In this document: positions 12,401 to 22,480 of the stretch, in pieces
Layout: each line of letters starts with the position of its first letter
Position numbering within the stretch: position 1 is the first letter of the stretch
NCBI RefSeq assembly: GCF_964340395.1
Contig: NC_135549.1
Coordinates: forward strand, 35,366,332 to 35,430,331
Source: Glandiceps talaboti
Taxonomy: Eukaryota > Hemichordata > Enteropneusta > Spengelidae
Direction of reading: 5' to 3'
DNA length: 64,000 bases
Notes under the pieces: model-generated
The model's database searches: none
Told to the model about the DNA's origin: nothing
Seen by the model: only the letters and a program-made list of their open reading frames with translations
Position numbers and translations under genes: made by a program

Positions 12401-14085
12401 ACTACATATTATATATACACCTTTAGCATTCACAGACAATCACTACATATTATATATCACCTTTAGCATTCACAGACAATCACTACATATTATATATCAC
12501 CTTTAGCATTGACAGACAATCACTACATATTATATATACACCTTTAGCATTCACAGACAATCACTACATATTATATATCACCTTTACCATTGACAGACAA
12601 TCACTACATATTATATATACACCTTTACCATTGACAGACAATCACTACATATTATATATCACCTTTAGCATTGACAGACAATCACTACATATTATATATA
12701 CACCTTTAGCATTGACAGACAATCACTACATATTATAAACACCTTTAGAAATGACAGACAATCACTACATATTATATATCACCTTTAGCATTGACAGACA
12801 ATCACTACATATTATATGTCACCTTTAGCATTCACAGACAATCACTACATATTATATATCACCTTTAGCATTGACAGACAATCACTGCATATTATATATC
12901 ACCTTTAGCATTCACAGACAATCTCTACATATTATATATCACCTTTAGCATTCACAGACAATCACTACATATTATTTATCACCTTTACCATTGACAGACA
13001 ATCACTACATATTATATATCACCTTTAGCATTGACAGACAATCACTACATAGTATATGTCACCTTTAGCATTCACAGACAATCACTACATATTATATATA
13101 CACCTTTAGCATTCACAGACAATCACTACATATTATATATACACCTTTAGCATTGACAGACAATCACTACATATTATATATCACCTTTAGCATTGACAGA
13201 CAATCACTACATATTATATATACACCTTTAGCATTCACAGACAATCACTACATATTATATATCACCTTTATAACATTGACAGACAATCACTACATATTAT
13301 ATATCACCTTTATAACATTCACAGACAATCACTACACCTTTAGCATTGACAGACAATCACTACATATTATATATCACCTTTAGCATTGACAGACAATCAC
13401 TACATATTATATATACACCTTTAGCATTGACAGACAATCACTACATATTATATATACACCTTTAGCATTGACAGACAATCACTACATATTATATATACAC
13501 CTTTAGCATTGACAGACAATCACTACATATTATATATCACCTTTAGCATTGACAGACATTCACTACATATTATATATACACCTTTAGCATTCACAGACAA
13601 TCACTACATATTATATATCACCTTTATAACATTGACAGACAATCACTACATATTATATATCACCTTTATAACATTCACAGACAATCACTACACCTTTACC
13701 ATTGACAGACAATCACTACATATTATATATACACCTTTAGCATTCACAGACAATCACTACATATTATATATCACCTTTAGCATTGACAGACAATCACTAC
13801 ATATTATATATACACCTTTAGCATTGACAGACAATCACTACATATTATATATACACCTTTAGCATTGACAGACAATCACTACATATTATATATACACCTT
13901 TAGCATTCACAGACAATCACTACATATTATATATCACCTTTAGCATTCACAGACAATCACTACATATTATATATACACCTTTAGCATTCACAGACAATCA
14001 CTACATATTATATATACACCTTTAGCATTCACAGACAATCACTACATATTATATATACACCTTTAGCATTCACAGACAATCACTA
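9455..14085. repeat. Minisatellite 2, 40-44-bp unit, about 4.6 kb (intronic)
   Basis: The core unit is GCATTGACAGACAATCACTA followed by CATATTATATATCACCTTTA. Common variants are TATACACC (41 bp), TATAGCATTG or TATAACATTG (plus 3-4 bp), TTCACAGAC for TTGACAGAC, and ATATGTCACC. I estimate roughly 110 copies. It starts about 85 bp after the donor of the AP5B1 exon, where a diverged first unit (GGCATTGACAAATGATCACT, near 9444) marks the edge, and ends at CACTACAGTCTC. The open frames reading TDNHYILYITF repeats (for example 13509-13862) are by-products. Higher-order periodicities are listed under findings. Confidence 0.95.
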
Positions 14086-14570
14086 CAGTCTCAAAACACC
14101 AATGTGACAATGGCCCCATTCCAGCAAAAATGAATGGGCCATTTTCAATTTCAATGGGCCATTCAGAAATTCTAATGGGCCCAAGTTAGCATTCATGATC
14201 CAACAATAAAGCGAAATAGTTAAAATGAAGTAACCATCAATTCTACATTTTTATTGACAAAATATGAGCTCACACATAGGGAGGTTTCAAATGTGAAAGA
14301 TGCGTCTTTCAATCACAGAGATGTGGGGGATAATTATACATATAGTTACATTGTTTCTATATTATGTATACGAGTAGTACGTAAAATTTAAAAAAAAAAT
14401 GAGACTTTAGGCCAGAAAAAAAATAAAAGCTGTTCAACGGGCAACATAACCCGACACATTGGGTAGGTAGGTCAATTTTTTATTTTTTACAAAGGATGTA
14501 AAAACAAACCACATGTAATGATGGCAAAACATTTGGAGTTGAGTTTACATTGTACTTGTTCATTCATTTT
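14086..14570. other. Intronic sequence with a small AATGGGCC repeat
   Basis: AATGGGCCATT-type motifs recur three times within 14131-14180. The rest is AT-rich with an A9 tract near 14390. No exon could be supported here, although one AP5B1 exon seems to be missing between 9370 and 18377. Confidence 0.35.
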
Positions 14571-15080
14571 TACCTCCCGTAAGGGTACGGGAGGTATTAA
14601 AAGGGGGAGGTGTGTCTGTCCGTCTGTCTGACTGTGTGTGTGTGTCTTTGTCATCATTTTCTAAAAATCGGCTGGCTTAATTGTAATGAATTTGGAATAT
14701 ATAATCTTTAGGGTAATGGCTAGACCTGATTAGGTTTTGAGCCAGATCTGTTAAAGTTTGATTAGGGAAATTTGCATATATATATACGACTGCATACTTC
14801 AATTTCAATTTCAATACAATTTAGTACATACGTTAAACATAACAGAGTGCATATCTCCTATAAAAGTTACTGATTTCACTTGAAGATTTAGTGAATAATT
14901 TGCATAATTAAGTAATTAGGCTATACCTTAAGACTGCATACTTCAATTTCACTATAATTTACTTCATACATTAAACATAACAAAGTTTATACGCCCAATA
15001 AAGTTTGTTGATGTACCATTACAGTGTTAATAACAAATTTGCAATATTAATGATTTTCGGTAATTAAGATATATTTTAGA
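14571..15080 (+). repeat. Dispersed repeat family A, copy 1
   Basis: It starts with the hairpin CCTCCCGTA-AGGG-TACGGGAGG, then TCTGTCCGTCTGTCTG and a TG run, then the core GGCTGGCTTAATTGTAATGA with AATTTGGAATATATAATC. Internal subrepeats follow (CTTAAGACTGCATACTTCAA ... TTAATAACAAATTTGCA). A longer, clearer copy is at 61070-62048. No coding capacity. Confidence 0.75.
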
Positions 15081-15124
15081 CCCACATATTGGGTACCTGT
15101 TAGTGTAGTAATCAGTAACAAAAT

Positions 15125-15590
15125 ACAAACACAAACTTTGGCTATCTTGAGGGCTACTCAGCACCACTTGCAGCTGGGAAGATCACCAGCAGGTGTAAGG
15201 AGTATAGGCTATCTGGGGAGGTCCCGGCAAATAGGCCCTATGTGTGCTCCTGAATGTAAACATAAGTAAACCGAAAAGATCACCTGGGAAGGACCCGGCA
15301 GGTGTCATAACCATAGCTACCTGGGGGGACCCGGCAGACATAGCTAGGTGGTGAATTGTACAGGGGTAATTTGCAGTAAGCCGAGAAGAGCACCTGGGGA
15401 GGACCCGGCAGGCGTCTGTATACTACCTACCTGGGGAGGACCCGGCAGACATAGCTAGGTTGAATTTGTACTGGGGAGAATTTACAATATGCCAAGAAGA
15501 GCACCTCGGGAGGACCCGGCAGTTGTCTTATCCTAGCTACCTTGGGAGGACCCGGCAGACATAGCTAGGTGAATGAATTTGTATTCGAAA
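15125..15590 (-). repeat. Tandem GGGAGGACCCGGCAG repeats at the 3' end of a DIRS-type element
   Basis: About four diverged units of roughly 115-125 bp, each with AAGAGCACCTGGGGAGGACC, CGGCAGGTGTC, then CTACCTGGGGAGGACCCGGC and AGACATAGCTAGGTG. They lie just beyond the 3' end of the minus-strand tyrosine-recombinase fragment. Terminal repeats downstream of the recombinase are typical of DIRS/Ngaro-type elements, so this may be that element's terminal structure (inference). Confidence 0.6.
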
Positions 15591-15799
15591 TGAGCTGATT
15601 TATTAGTTTTCAGCTGACTGTAAACTGTATTGGGGTAATTGAACAAGGGGAAAAGGCCCAAAAGTAGTGGAATGAATACTGAGCAGTGAATGTAACGAAT
15701 GCCCCCAAGACAGTTAAAGTTAGTGGTGGAGACCAATGGAAGTAGATTAGGAAGCCTCCGGATGCATATAGAATACTCTATGTGTGTGCCATGCTGACT

Positions 15800-16685
15800 T
15801 GTGCTTGCTGAATGTCTTTCTTAGCAATCCGTATATATCGAGTATAGCAGTTTGATGACCACCTGCCAAGATTCTGTATCATGTGATCTTCGATTCCGAT
15901 TGCCGCAGCTGATGTAGCTGCTCCAATACGAAACGAGTGTCCACAGAATTTGGACACGTCCAGTCCAATTGTACTTTAATAGTATGTGGCGTAAGTAGCC
16001 AATGAATTGTCCTCGAGTGAGAATTCCCTTATCTTGATCAAAGAATAGAGGTGATAAGTTCGTTGCACCTTGATGACGGCGAAGAAGTAGTAACTGTTTC
16101 ATATAGCCCAGTGTGTTTAGCGCTGGAATGTTGAATATATGGATCGGTGTCCCATTGCCAAATGGATCAGTTTTTGACCTCCGCAATATGACTGTATAAT
16201 GGAAATTATCCTGAGACCACACAATGTCGCACAGACATATTATGGATGATGTATCTACTGTGTTCCTGACTGTAAATTCTCCATAGCGTAGGAAACTGAA
16301 AAAGGCCATATGGCATGGATATAGCAAAAGCAGATCAACGTTGAAAAAGTTCCGTAGTGCAGAAGTGATACTACATAAGATATTGTATGTGATTGGAAAA
16401 CGTTTTTCAGTGTTTGTTCCTGTAATTGCTTGTATTTCAAGTCGAGGTATTGATGACAGAATGTAACAAAACGTATAAGTATGGTCTCAGATAGGGGCAG
16501 AAGTGTGCCTGGTCGAGTGATGACACCACACATTGCGCTGAAATGGATTAATCGTGTCAATGCAGTCTAATATGCTTTGGCTGTCTGGCTGCTAATAGCA
16601 TACGTCCACAATTTGTTTACCTGCAGGACTATATCTTGAATAGGTCCTCTGGTGGCAGGATTTGGTGGGGTAGCATGTTGATACC
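15800..16685 (-). pseudogene. DIRS-type tyrosine recombinase (YR), frameshifted
   Basis: Reading the minus strand from about 16685: the N-terminal part has LSETILIRFVTFCHQYLDLK (near 16480-16420). The catalytic core follows at 16327-15960 with FFSFLRYGEFT (box A arginine), RRSKTDPFGNG and LFFDQDKGILTRGQFIGYLR. After a one-base frameshift near 15970 the frame continues GHSFRIGAATSAAA (the HxxR box), then GRWSSNCYTRYIR with the likely nucleophilic tyrosine. The order and motifs match the YR of DIRS1/Ngaro retrotransposons, which integrate by recombination rather than with an integrase or endonuclease. The upstream RT and RNase H are missing: at about 16685 the element gives way to repeat family B. 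The overlap with 37330-37590 shows both copies belong to one family. Confidence 0.85.
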
Positions 16686-17345
16686 CTAGCAACCATGACC
16701 ACGCCCATAGTAACAGCCAAACGGTCATGTATTTCACAAAGATAACAGGGATTAATAGACAATTGAATAAACATTCAAAAAATGTACGTAAATTAGCCTA
16801 GCAACGAGACCACGCCTATAGCAACAGCCAAATAATCATGTATATTACAAAGATAACAATAGTAATAGAAAGACAAATGAATATGCATTCAAAATATGTA
16901 TGCAAATGTGCCTAGCAACAAGACCACGCCCATAGCAGCAACCAAATGATCACATATATGGTAAAGATAACAATGGGGATTAATAGACAATTGAATAAAC
17001 ATTCAAAAAATGTATGTAAATATGTCTAGCAACAAGGCCATGCCCATAGCAACAGCCAAATGATCACATATATTGCAAAGATGATATCAGAAATTCATAC
17101 ATAAGTGAACAAAAACATACAAAAATGTATGCAAATATATCTAACAACATGACCACGCCCATAGCAACAGCCAAATGATAGCATATATCGTAAAGATAGC
17201 AACATGGTTGGATGGGCAACTGGATAGTCATTCACCAAATGAACACCTATTGTTAGCATGGACTAGCATATGGATAAACATTTTTAAAACTTTACAGTTG
17301 TGCTACAATGCCATTGGCGGTATTTTTTCTTTTTTGGTTCAATCT
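16686..17345 (+). mobile_element. Dispersed repeat family B, 3' part (copy 1)
   Basis: Diverged tandem subrepeats of about 110-120 bp carry CCTAGCAACAAGACCACGCC, CATAGCAACAGCCAAATGAT and CATTCAAAAAATGTATG. The copy ends with the family's 3' terminus, ACAGTTGTGCTACAATGCCA TTGGCGG (17295-17321). Its 5' half is absent; the left edge abuts the DIRS-type fragment. Confidence 0.8.
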
Positions 17346-18376
17346 ATGTTATCTGCATCTTTTAAATCACTAATTGATAAATTTTGCTAATCCATATTAT
17401 ATAAAATATTGATGAAAATGTATTTAGTATTTGACCTCCCATGACCTACATTTAGTGCACAACAACCCAATGGTAAAAAAGGCAGAAAGTAAATAAAATC
17501 TGAATGGAAAATCAAATTGGCTGGATACCCTCATCTCTTATAGTATAGACCTTTGACTTTGACCCTGATCAATTATCAAAATCCTGCCTATCACAGACAC
17601 ATTGTAGTGCAGTGTTTACATATTTTCCCCATTTCTTTTAAATCGTGTTTACAAATTTGCTTCCCAAGTGTTAAAACCAGACCATTAACTCAATCACCAC
17701 GTTCAGGCACTTTATCACAGGTACCCAACAAGAAATCGTAATCGTAATGTTAAGCAACTAGTAATCGTAATCGTAATGTTAGGAACTTGAAAGTAAGAAC
17801 TAAACTGGAACGAATTCAGTCCAGTTGTTTGCTGTGTCAATTTGTTGCAAAATAGTCATTGTCTCTAGTGTGTCTCACCATTGTAATTTGTTTTTTAATT
17901 GTAATGTTACCACATGTTTTAGTTACCAGCAGTGTCTTTATCCTTTATGTGTTTTAAAAAGTAATGTAACAATCGTAATTTTCACCAACTATGGATAGAA
18001 AAAACAATGCATTTCCAGGGTATGCGCTGAAAAAATTTGGTGTCCTGCAAGTGCAGAAACCAGCTACAAATGTCTAATTCCCAGGGACATGTGTTTCTGG
18101 TGTTGCTACATAGAGACTACATTCAAGTGTCTACTCCCATATTGCCAGGTTTAAACTTTCTTTTGAGACATTGACCTTTGACCTTGACTCTAATCTTCAG
18201 GTTTAGTTATTGAAATTCAGCAATTACCTGTATTATCACAGACACTTTGTAGTATTTATTTGTTGCCATCAATTTCTTTTAAATCATGTCTCCATTCATT
18301 CAAATAAGTAAAGTTTTTGAGGGGTGTATCTTCTATTATTGAGTTGTATTGCTACTTTCCTGATTTTGAATTCTAG
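17346..18376. other. AP5B1 intron with a diverged direct duplication
   Basis: Segments near 17545-17660 and 18165-18300 share GACCTTTGAC, CTATCACAGACAC-like sequence, TTTGTAGT and TTTCTTTTAAATC, so they are two diverged copies of one repeat of about 120-140 bp. GTAATCGTAATCGTAATGTTA-type short repeats occur at 17736-17780. No exon supported. Confidence 0.45.
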
Positions 18377-18527
18377 AGACAAAAGTATGCGATGTGATGC
18401 GTCAGTGATTTTTGAAAATCGAGCAAACGAGAAAGACTTGTTTTCAGAAGATGAACAGGAATGCAGTTCAAGTTATTTCATAAGATTATGTTTACATATA
18501 CATGTTGCAAGAGACTGTCTCTTCAAT
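18377..18527 (+). CDS. AP5B1: Probable AP5B1 exon (start of appendage region)
   Basis: An acceptor with a pyrimidine-rich lead (CTACTTTCCTGATTTTGAATTCTAG) opens a frame reading DKSMRCDASVIFENRANEKD, then SEDEQECSSSYFIRLCLHIH, and stays open to the weak donor AAT|GTATAC at 18528. It would end in phase 0, exactly what the next exon at 18602 needs, leaving a 74-bp intron. The SYFIRLCLHI stretch is beta-strand-like and falls where vertebrate AP5B1 passes from the solenoid into the appendage. Against it: the donor is poor, and the start needs a phase-2 upstream exon, while the exon at 9232-9370 ends in phase 0. If real, a further small exon is missing between them. Confidence 0.45.
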
Positions 18528-18601
18528 GTATACAGTTGAATAATATATACTGTACTTATTTAAATGTCAAATAATATGCATATTAATTTTTTTAATTACA
18601 G

Positions 18602-18686
18602 AAAGAAAACATGGATATCTTATATGAGAAGGTGTATGCTATAGTACTACATCTGCAGACATCTAGCAATTATTTACAAGTTAAAG
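18602..18686 (+). CDS. AP5B1: AP5B1 exon (first appendage strand region)
   Basis: The acceptor TTTTTTTAATTACAG precedes 28 codons plus one base: KENMDILYEKVYAIVLHLQT then SSNYLQVK, ending at AAAG|GTGAGG in phase 1. LYEKVYAIVLHLQ...YLQV corresponds to the IYSLELRF...YAPL strand pair at the start of the vertebrate AP5B1 appendage. The first base of the next exon pair completes GAT (Asp), keeping the frame into 30831. Intron length to the next exon is about 12.1 kb, almost all repeat. Confidence 0.85.
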
Positions 18687-18818
18687 GTGAGGCAATGTCA
18701 ATATCATATTGTAATCTTTTAATAAATAACCAGAAAAGTGTTTTGTGCCAAGACACTTTATTTCCCCCAAGTGTAGCCGAACTGCTGAAACATGTCAATA
18801 CTGTAACTAGTTTTTAGG

Positions 18819-18867
18819 ACAACTGAACAAGGTTCAGTGTGCTATCGGTGTTGTGAAATGTGTGTGT

Positions 18868-18908
<41 letters not shown>

Positions 18909-19079
18909 AAATGACTTAAAAAACTGTCAGACCGATTGCCTTTGTATTTGGTGAGGACTAAAAATGTGTGGTTCCAGTTATGCTCAATTTTAAGATACGT
19001 GGGGTATAGGTGATTTTTAGCACAACTGAACAGAGGTTCAGTAGTGCTATAGGCATCGCCAGGTGTCTATCTGTGTGTC

Positions 19080-19120
<41 letters not shown>

Positions 19121-19735
19121 AACTTAAAGTCAAAAACCGCTGAACCGATTGCCATGATATTTGGTGGGTCCATTACCTTGGGTGTCTAGTTGGGAAATTG
19201 TTCAAATGAAAATGATCGCATCAGAAATGTGCATTTTACGTTTAGAAATGTGATTTGTTGTATTACAAAATGCTTTGACTTCAGTTTGGAAATGAAAGAT
19301 TCTTGTTTTATTGATGCAATGAAATCATTAAATCTTTTATGGGCTCTACTTCACATATTAGTGTCAATGGCGTAAATATTAACATCTGTTTAAGGTTGCT
19401 TGGCAACCTAGGGCTGTTTTTAGCACAGCTGAATTAAATCTTAGACACTGTGATTAAAACACGTTCATATAAATGCACAATCCTTAGGCATTCCAAAAAA
19501 TAGTTTGTACAAAGAATAAGAAGTCACACATTTTATGGGGAAAGAAAAATAGAGTCATATCAAGACCTCCATGATCATACTGTGTTTGGAAGGTTAAATT
19601 TCCTGCATGTACCGATTGCCATATTTAATGGGTGTATTACCTTGGGTGTCTAGTTGGGAAATTGATCAAATCAAAGTGATCTTACTACCGGTGTGTGATT
19701 TGGGTTGAAAAATGTAATTTTTGGTCAAAAAACCT
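18819..19735 (+). mobile_element. Family B 5' fragments in tandem (copies 2 and 3)
   Basis: Two successive 5' ends of family B are present: TTAGGACAACTGAACAAGG near 18816 and TTTAGCACAACTGAACAGAG near 19015, each followed by TG-rich sequence and the core CCGATTGCCATGATATTTGG (or a variant). A third diverged start is near 19424 (TTTAGCACAGCTGAATTAA), with another core copy at 19613-19665. None reaches the family 3' end; the last is cut by the Penelope-like fragment at about 19731. Confidence 0.75.
18855..18905. repeat. (TG)n microsatellite
   Basis: Nearly pure TG dinucleotides inside the family B 5' region. A second tract lies at 19083-19118. Confidence 0.9.
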
Positions 19736-20182
19736 ACTAAAAAAATATTAGGCAGTGGTACAAAAGGCAGAAGTCACCCATGCAACAACTGCAATCAGTG
19801 TCCACACATTATTGACACTGACACCATCACCAACACCATATCTGGGACAAACAAAGAAATCATAGGAGACATCAACTGTAAATCACAAAATGTAATATAC
19901 GGTATAATATGCAAGCAATGTAATTTTCTCCTCGATATCGGTGAAACTGGTCTAGAATTACGAAAACGTATATATGAGCATCAGTATGACACAAAGTCAA
20001 ACAGAAATACACTAGTTGCCAAACACTTTAATACCCATAACCACAGTTTTACAGATATTACATTTATTGGTATTTCCAAGATCTTTTCCTGTGATACTCG
20101 CATCAGAAAAATCCTTGAAATAAAGCACATGATTGCATTCAATACACTCAGTCCACCAGGCATCAACAAAAAAGACTGGTAG
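19731..20182 (+). pseudogene. Penelope-like element fragment with GIY-YIG nuclease domain
   Basis: The open frame ends with TAG at 20180-20182. It starts with the distal RT linker, a cysteine-rich HPCNNCNQCPHI segment. Then comes NVIYGIICKQCNFLLDIGETGLELRKRIYEHQ, a GIY-YIG-type domain, followed by NTLVAKHFNTHNHSF and NTLSPPGINKKDW, the usual C-terminal end of Penelope-like ORFs. The second half of the nuclease motif reads DIGET where YVGET or YIGET is usual, so the tyrosine is replaced by Asp; activity is doubtful. The RT domain upstream is missing, as in 5'-truncated insertions. The left edge joins family B sequence. Confidence 0.85.
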
Positions 20183-20213
20183 TCATTTAGCTAGGGAGCC
20201 TCACCTTCCCCCC

Positions 20214-20276
20214 TTTTTAGCTTCGCTGTCAGCGAAAGCTGAAAGCGTAGCTTTAGGTATAGGTGGGTATAGAGGT
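20214..20276 (+). repeat. Repeat family C, 5' piece (split copy 1)
   Basis: TTTTTAGCTTCGCTGTCAGC followed by GAAAGCTGAAAGCGTAGCTT and TAGGTATAGGTGGG match the start of the family C copies at 52915 and 63864. The copy stops at GAGGTATTA where the poly(ATTA) tail of an antisense LINE begins. The rest of this copy resumes at about 26013. Confidence 0.8.
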
Positions 20277-20927
20277 ATTAATTAATTAATTAATTAATTA
20301 ATAATAATTTATTCCACGTACAAAAATTTTTATTACAGAACAGAACAAAATGTCATTTAATATGTATATACAATAAACGTGTTAATTGGGAAAAGGGTGA
20401 GGGTTACACAACTAATCGAGTCCTCCCCTCACAAAACATATGACGCTCACATCATTAATTTTGCCCTGTTTCAATCAAGAATATTTAAATGTGGTAGATG
20501 ATACATGGAAATACACTGAAATTACAAAATAAATTAAACATGAGCTCTAGATCCCGAAACAACCAGACAGTAGACATTTTCTAAATTCCCGCTTAAACTC
20601 TGACCTGCATTGTATAGTCCTAATATGCACTGGTATTTTTTTCCATAGTTTCGCACCTGCATATTTTATGTTGAATTGGCCCGACCTATGTTTTGTTCTT
20701 GGAATATTCAAATCGCTTCTCCTGCTTTGCCGTGTTGAATAAGAATGGCTAATTGTAGTGAAGTAATCGTGGAAGATGCTTGGTAATCTTTTATGTAAAA
20801 CATCATGGACAAACATCGCTAATTGTAGGCTGTGTTGTTGAAAAATATTTAGAATGCCGAGCTTTTGAAATAATGGTTCTGAAGGTACATTCCATTTGCT
20901 AAAAGTCATAATACGAATTAATCATAA
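20277..20927 (-). pseudogene. Antisense LINE, piece 3: RT C-terminus, 3' UTR and (ATTA)n tail
   Basis: On the minus strand the frame 20909-20547 reads MTFSKWNVPSEPLFQKLGIL, HSYSTRQSRRSDLNIP and GAKLWKKIPVHIRTI, the conserved C-terminal region of CR1/L2-group ORF2 proteins. A non-coding 3' UTR follows down to about 20310, and the element ends in an (ATTA/TTAA)n tail at 20277-20305. This is the 3' end of the LINE whose upstream parts are at 22161-22480 and 25790-26012. It is separated from them by a family B element and a sense LINE. Confidence 0.85.
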
Positions 20928-22160
20928 TTTAGCACAACTGAACTGAGGTTCAGTAGTGCTATAGGGATCGCCCGGCGTCTGTCTGACGGTCTGTGTGTAT
21001 GTGTGTGTAAACAACTTAAAGTCAAAAACAGCTGAACCGATTGCCATGATATTTGGTGGGTCCATTACCTTGGGTGTCTAGTTGGGAAATTGTTCAAATC
21101 AAAATGATCACATCACAGGTGTGTGATTTGGGTCAAAAAATGTGATTTTTGGTCAAAAAACTTAAACTCAGAAACTACTGGGCAGATTCGTGCGAAATTT
21201 GTTGGGAATATTCTTAAGGGGGTGTAAAGTAAGATTTGTTCATGACATGATGATTCCATCAGTAATATGCAAATTAGGGCTAAAATTGTATCTTTTGGGT
21301 TAAAAATCTATAATTCCAAAACTACAGAGCAGATTGGGCTGAAATTTAATGGAAATGCATCTAGGGATGTATGGATGAAGAAATATTATGCATACAATGA
21401 TTACATGAGTAATATGCAAATTAGGTGTAACAATGTTCATTTTTGGTCAAAAACTTATCTCAAAAAGTACTTGGTCAATGAGTCTGAAACTTGGTGAGAT
21501 GTTTCTGAAAGTGTTATTCTGCAGATTTTCTTCAAAACAATTTTACAAAATTGGCCCTAGCAACCATGGCCACGCCCTTAGCAACAACCAAATGGCAGTA
21601 TATTTTGGTCAAATAACAACATCATCTGGTAGGCAAGTGAGTAAACATTCAAAAAATGTATGTAAATTTGCCTAGCAACAAGACCACGCCCATAGCAACA
21701 GCCAACTGATCACCTAGGAAAACAAATAAATAAACATTCAAAAAATGTATGCAAATGTGCCTAGCAACAAGACCACGCCCATAGCAACAACCAAATGACC
21801 ACATATATTGCAAAGATAACAGGGATTTATACAAAATTGAATAAACATTTAAAAAATGTAGTAAATATGCCTAGCAACAAGACCACGCCCATAGCAACAG
21901 CCAAATGATCACGTATATTGCAAAGATAATATCAGGAATTTATACACAAGTAAACAAAAACATACACAAATGTATGCAATATATAACAACATGACCACCA
22001 CGCCCATAGCAACAGCCAAATGGTTACCCCGTAAAGATAGCAACATGGTTGGATAGGCAACTGGATAGTCATTCAGCAAATGAACATCTATTGTTGGCAT
22101 GGTATGGATAAACATTTTTAAAAACTGTACAGTTGTGCTACAATGCCATTGGCGGTATTC
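20928..22160 (+). mobile_element. Family B, near-complete copy 4 (about 1.2 kb)
   Basis: The 5' end TTTAGCACAACTGAACTGAG forms a hairpin (AGCAC..TGAAC / GTTCA..GTGCT) and is inversely matched by the 3' end CAGTTGTGCTA (22131-22141), giving TIRs of about 11 bp, TAGCACAACTG. Between them lie a CTGT/TG-rich stretch, the core CCGATTGCCATGATATTTGG, and three diverged core copies (near 21180, 21320, 21470). Five or so AGCAACAAGACCACGCCCAT subrepeats follow from about 21560 to 22020. It has no coding capacity. It interrupts an antisense LINE. The target duplication is not clear. Confidence 0.85.
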
Positions 22161-22480
22161 TGTACAATAAATAATTCATTAAGGTAAGTTGGGTACGTAC
22201 TGCCCCATACTTCCAGTCCATAGGTGATGTGTGGGAGAACAGTGGAATTATAAAGCATGATAAGTATATGTTTAGGCACAACTTCGCGAATATGTAGGAA
22301 TATGCCTATACGTTTACTTATTTTAGAATTTACAACAGTTATCTGTGGCTTCCAGGACATACACTGATCAATTGACACTCCAACAAATGATGCAGTATCA
22401 GTTTCTTGCAGTATTGTGTCTTTTATGCGCATAGATCCAGTGCTATCCACTGTTTTCACTCTAACACCGCCATTGAAAAG
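22161..22480 (-). pseudogene. Antisense LINE, piece 2: post-catalytic RT region
   Basis: The minus-strand frame reads SMRIKDTILQETDTASFVGV, SIDQCMSWKPQI, ISKRIGIFLHIREVVPKHIL and YGLEVWGSTYPTYLNELFIV. This is the thumb/connection region of a CR1/L2-group RT. It continues from the YADD-containing piece at 25790-26012 and runs on into piece 3 beyond the family B insertion. Confidence 0.85.

Noticed and set aside
12087-13862. Open frames reading TDNHYILYITF repeats
   Set aside because: By-products of minisatellite 2. Length variants shift the frame repeatedly.
9455-14085. CRISPR-like regular repeats
   Set aside because: Units are contiguous with no variable spacers, the unit length drifts, and the sequence is eukaryotic intron.
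15821-16327. Bacterial or phage integrase
   Set aside because: Motifs and neighbours (tandem terminal repeats, and a sister copy with gag, RT and RNase H) fit a DIRS-type retroelement.
19731-20182. Host GIY-YIG endonuclease
   Set aside because: The cysteine-rich lead-in and the NTLSPPGINKKDW ending are those of Penelope-like elements; the ORF is truncated and abuts repeats.
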